Below are positions 33,803 to 36,669 of a DNA stretch of 36,669 nucleotides, one piece after another (within the stretch, counting starts at the first letter, position 1; each line of letters starts with the position of its first letter). The notes beneath the pieces were generated by a model. That model worked only from the letters and a program-made list of their open reading frames with translations, was not told where the DNA came from and ran no database searches. The stretch is from contig NZ_WMJX01000011.1 in NCBI RefSeq assembly GCF_009711045.1, forward strand, positions 1-36,669, read 5' to 3'. Source of the stretch: Myroides albus (GTDB lineage: Bacteria; Bacteroidota; Bacteroidia; Flavobacteriales; Flavobacteriaceae). The position numbers and the translations under genes were made by a program.

Positions 33803-35035
33803 TTATTCTTCACCTCCAGGTTCTAATAAATGGTCGTAATCTGGATACAAGAAGTTGTTATATGGAAAACGTGTAATATGTATTTCACGTACTTTTTCAT
33901 ACACTTTCTTTCTAAACTCTTCAAAGTTTTCCTTGTTGGTAGCAGAGATGAAAATAGCGTTATCTTGCCCTACTTTATTCATCCATGTGTTTTTCCACTC
34001 GTCAATAGAATAGTGTTTTGAAGTGCGCTCTGTCATCAAATCATCTATTTCGATTGTCTCAGGTACATAAGCGTCTATTTTATTAAAAACCATGATAGTT
34101 GGTTTATCATCACTTTTAATATCTTTTAGAATCTCATTAACTGATGCAATGTGATCTTCGAAATCATGGTGAGATATATCAACTACGTGTAATAACAAGT
34201 CAGCTTCTCTTACCTCATCCAAAGTACTTTTAAATGACTCTACTAATTGAGTTGGTAATTTGCGTATAAATCCAACTGTATCAGATAGCAAAAATGGTAG
34301 ATTTCCAATTACAATTTTTCGAACAGTAGTGTCTAACGTTGCAAACAATTTATTCTCAACGAATACTTCACTTTTTCCAATTGCATTCATTAAAGTTGAC
34401 TTTCCAACATTGGTGTACCCAACTAATGCCACTCTTACCATAGCACCGCGGTTGCTGCGCTGTGAAGCCATTTGTTTGTCAATTACCTTTAGTTTATCTC
34501 TCAAAAGTGAGATTCTATCGCGAACTATACGTCTATCGGTTTCAATTTCTGTTTCTCCAGGTCCTCTCATTCCGATTCCACCTCGCTGACGCTCCAAGTG
34601 TGTCCACATACCAGATAACCTTGGTAAGAGATATTGAAACTGTGCCAATTCCACTTGTGTTCTCGCATAAGACGTTTGTGCTCTTTGGGCAAAAATGTCT
34701 AAGATTAGGTTTGTACGGTCAAGTACTTTGCAATCGAGTATCTTAGATATGTTCTTTTGTTGTGCAGGAGATAATTCGTCATCAAAAATAACGGTGTGTA
34801 TATCATTTTCAACGATATAATGATGTATTTCCTCCATTTTTCCAGTTCCAACAAATGTTTTTGGATTTGGTTTATCCATTTTTTGTGAAAAACGTTTGTG
34901 GACTTCTCCTCCTGCTGTAAATGTCAAAAATTCTAACTCATCTAAGTATTCGTTTAATTTTGACTCATCTTGATCTTGAGTAATAATTCCAACTATTACT
35001 GAGCGTTCAAAATTTATTTCTTCTTTTTCAATCAT
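33803..35035 (-). CDS. hflX: GTPase HflX
   Basis: 410 residues. The N-terminal HflX domain includes FVGTGKMEEI, VIFDDELSPAQQKN, DRTNLILDIFAQRAQT and the glycine-rich RGGIGMRGPGETEIETDRR that precedes the G domain. The GTPase motifs are G1 GYTNVGKST (206-214), G3 DTVGF (252-256) and G4 NKID (318-321). HflX binds the 50S subunit and splits stalled or heat-damaged ribosomes. The minus-strand TAATTTTG at 35060-35053 may be its -7 box, without a matching TTG. Confidence 0.95.
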   Translation of the reverse strand: MIEKEEINFERSVIVGIITQDQDESKLNEYLDELEFLTFTAGGEVHKRFSQKMDKPNPKTFVGTGKMEEIHHYIVENDIHTVIFDDELSPAQQKNISKILDCKVLDRTNLILDIFAQRAQTSYARTQVELAQFQYLLPRLSGMWTHLERQRGGIGMRGPGETEIETDRRIVRDRISLLRDKLKVIDKQMASQRSNRGAMVRVALVGYTNVGKSTLMNAIGKSEVFVENKLFATLDTTVRKIVIGNLPFLLSDTVGFIRKLPTQLVESFKSTLDEVREADLLLHVVDISHHDFEDHIASVNEILKDIKSDDKPTIMVFNKIDAYVPETIEIDDLMTERTSKHYSIDEWKNTWMNKVGQDNAIFISATNKENFEEFRKKVYEKVREIHITRFPYNNFLYPDYDHLLEPGGEE

Positions 35036-35445
35036 ATATCTGAATTATAGAGCAAAATTACTAAAAATGTAAGACTATATGCTACACTTCTCAAAAAATG
35101 TATTTACTTCAAAAACATTGTTTTAAGTAGGTTGTTTACATGAGATTATTACACAATGTGCGCTTTGATTTTCCTGTATGTATATTTCTTTCTATCAATT
35201 ATCTTGTTTTTATGTGATGTTCTATGAATTTGTACTGAACTATTTTTAAATCTAAAGTGGGTATTCTAACTTGTATTGCCTCAGAAAGTTTCCTTTAGTA
35301 GTAAGGCGACAATACAATACTCTTGTTGAATTTAAGTTATTATTATAAGTCGTGTATAGTCTTTTTCTGTATCTTGCTTTATATCAATGGTATGTTTATT
35401 GCATCTATTGATTGCAATAGATGAGTCTATCTAAAAATGATTGTT
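35036..35445. other. intergenic region with possible structured RNA or operator
   Basis: No gene is seen. Two structures stand out. One is TTGTATT-GCCT (35271-35281) facing AGGC (35304-35307) and AATACAA (35311-35317), enclosing an AAAG/CTTT hairpin. The other is the 9-bp perfect stem CATCTATTG / CAATAGATG (35402-35423, 4-nt loop) only 22 nt before the next ATG. No full TTG/TAnnTTTG promoter was found; TATGTTTA at 35391 is a near match. Confidence 0.5.
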
Positions 35446-36669
35446 ATGAGAGAATTGAAATATTTTATAGGTTTAATAGTTGCTTTGTTGAGTATGTCAC
35501 TCTATGCCCAAAAGACGACAGTTCAAGCTGTAAGCTATGGGATAAGTGATAATTTAGATATTCAAGCAGTTGCCTCTATTTTTGGTCAATCTTCTGATTT
35601 GGCTGATTTTGAATACCGATTAAACGATCCTGAACTTAGGATATCTAACTTAGATTTAAACAATGACGGGTATGTAGATTATCTACGTGTTGTGGAAGTT
35701 GTTGAGAATTATACCCATGTTATTATTGTTCAAGCTGTTTTGGGAGCTGACCGCTACCAAGATGTTCTTACTATTGAAGTGGAAAAAGATAATCGCAGAG
35801 GGACAACGTACGTACAGTTTGTAGGTAATCCATATTTTTATGGACCGAATTATATCTATGAGCCAGTGTATTATAGTACACCTCCTTTATTTTCTCTGTT
35901 TTGGGTAAGCTCATATAGACCTTATCATTCAAGTTGGTATTGGAATTATTATCCAAGTTATTACTATGGATATTCGCCATATGCTACACATCGTTATGTT
36001 ACGCATATCCACGCTCATATTGATTACAACAACAACTATTTTTATCACCCATATAGATATAGTCGAACTGCTGAACAAGTCTATAGCAGTAATCGTACAA
36101 CTTATTACGAAAAACAAAACCCTGAAAAATCATTTAGAACAACCTATAAAGACGCAGGATATACAAATTACCAAGATTTGAATGCCGGTAGAAAAGAGTC
36201 TATAGGTGATTATAGTAGAACTACGTATAGCCGAAATAGCTATAGCAATAATAACGCTAATAGTAATAATAGTAGCTATAGCCGTACGTCTTATAGCGGA
36301 AGTAAGTCAGCTAATTCAAGTAATTATAACCGTTCAACTTACAGCAGTCCGAGTAGCTCAAGTAGTAACTATAGTCGTTCAACTTACAGTAGTCCGAGCA
36401 GTAGCTCAAGTAGTAACTATAGTCGTTCAACTTACAGCAGTCCAAGTAGCTCAAGCAGCGGTTATAGTCGTTCAACTTACAGTAGTCCGAGCAGTAGCTC
36501 AAGTAGTAACTATAGTCGTTCGTCTTACAGTAGTCCGAGCAGTAGCTCAAGTAGTAACTATAGTCGTCCTTCAAGTAGGAGCTATAGTCGTTCGTCTTAC
36601 AGTAGTCCGAGTAGCTCAAGCAGTAGTTATAGTCGTCCTTCAAGTAGTAGCTCAAGTAGCAGTTATAGT
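35446..36669 (+). CDS. secreted protein with EF-hand-like loop and Ser/Tyr-rich repeat tail (3' end beyond window)
   Basis: 408 codons to the window edge with no stop. Start ATG 35446 (MRELKYF), with an alternative ATG 35437 three codons earlier. The signal peptide ends LYAQ (about residue 22). The N-terminal domain (23-125) contains a calcium-loop-like DLNNDGYVDYLRV (70-82) and VIIVQAVLGADRYQDVLTIE, a combination seen in uncharacterised Bacteroidota envelope proteins. A Tyr/Trp/His-rich middle part (130-205) follows, then from about residue 293 repeats of 15-16 residues with core YSRSTYSSPSSSSS. The function is unknown. A surface or matrix-like protein is an inference. Confidence 0.85.
   Translation, partial: MRELKYFIGLIVALLSMSLYAQKTTVQAVSYGISDNLDIQAVASIFGQSSDLADFEYRLNDPELRISNLDLNNDGYVDYLRVVEVVENYTHVIIVQAVLGADRYQDVLTIEVEKDNRRGTTYVQFVGNPYFYGPNYIYEPVYYSTPPLFSLFWVSSYRPYHSSWYWNYYPSYYYGYSPYATHRYVTHIHAHIDYNNNYFYHPYRYSRTAEQVYSSNRTTYYEKQNPEKSFRTTYKDAGYTNYQDLNAGRKESIGDYSRTTYSRNSYSNNNANSNNSSYSRTSYSGSKSANSSNYNRSTYSSPSSSSSNYSRSTYSSPSSSSSSNYSRSTYSSPSSSSSGYSRSTYSSPSSSSSSNYSRSSYSSPSSSSSSNYSRPSSRSYSRSSYSSPSSSSSSYSRPSSSSSSSSYS
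36322..36669 (+). repeat. 45/48-bp in-frame repeats coding a Ser-rich tail
   Basis: Units begin at 36322, 36367, 36415, 36460 and 36508, then become irregular. Each encodes (N/G)Y(S/N)RS(T/S)YSSPS5-6. Lengths alternate between 45 and 48 bp by one Ser codon. High nucleotide identity between units suggests recent expansion and likely length variation. The array continues past the window. Confidence 0.9.

Noticed and set aside
36311..36655. 114-residue minus-strand frame with Tyr/Ser/Cys repeats
   Set aside because: It is the antisense shadow of the in-frame repeat array of the plus-strand secreted protein.
36322..36669. CRISPR-like regular repeats
   Set aside because: The repeats are contiguous, in frame and encode a Ser-rich tail; there are no unique spacers and no cas genes.

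Overview
The window looks like a chromosome segment from the Bacteroidota, most probably the family Flavobacteriaceae (Flavobacterium/Myroides-like). The DNA is AT-rich. Start codons are preceded by A-rich stretches rather than Shine-Dalgarno sites. Several genes carry the phylum's TAnnTTTG -7 box, and families confined largely to this group are present (DUF4837, DUF2480, DUF3078, Skp-like lipoproteins, S8 lipoproteins). The genus is an inference; no rRNA or tRNA gene was seen.

Left part (1-15.5 kb), mostly housekeeping. In order: a 13-bp tandem repeat, a SAM methyltransferase lacking its usual N-terminal zinc knuckle, an OmpH/Skp-like lipoprotein, and a PIF1-type helicase convergent with holB. 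Then come pgk, a LysM lytic transglycosylase with a DUF4837 lipoprotein, a tyrosine phosphatase, rnpA, and a leftward group of exported or metal hydrolases (MBL fold, S8 protease, M1 peptidase). Rho-independent terminators separate many of these units.

Middle part (16.5-32.5 kb), iron and Fe-S metabolism. sufA-sufB-sufC-sufD and sufS-sufE-sufT-DUF2480-DUF3078 form the SUF Fe-S assembly pathway. It is split by an 8.4-kb block holding a decayed-looking 1.4-kb gap, a leftward nrdB-nrdA pair (class I ribonucleotide reductase whose ligand pattern fits the dimanganese class Id) and a leftward heme-uptake operon hmuT-U-V-S. hmuT and sufS have divergent promoters flanking a 17-bp palindrome, which suggests joint control.

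Right part (32.5-36.7 kb). asnA (ammonia-dependent asparagine synthetase) lies downstream of hflX. Between them I find what looks like a complete, unannotated ribosome-mediated attenuator: a 30-codon leader ORF with seven Asn codons in its first fifteen, a GC-rich terminator 35 nt before the asnA start, and a leader segment that can pair with the terminator's 5' arm to form an antiterminator. This is the strongest candidate for an undescribed system here. The window ends inside a long secreted protein with an EF-hand-like loop and a Ser/Tyr-rich repeat tail.
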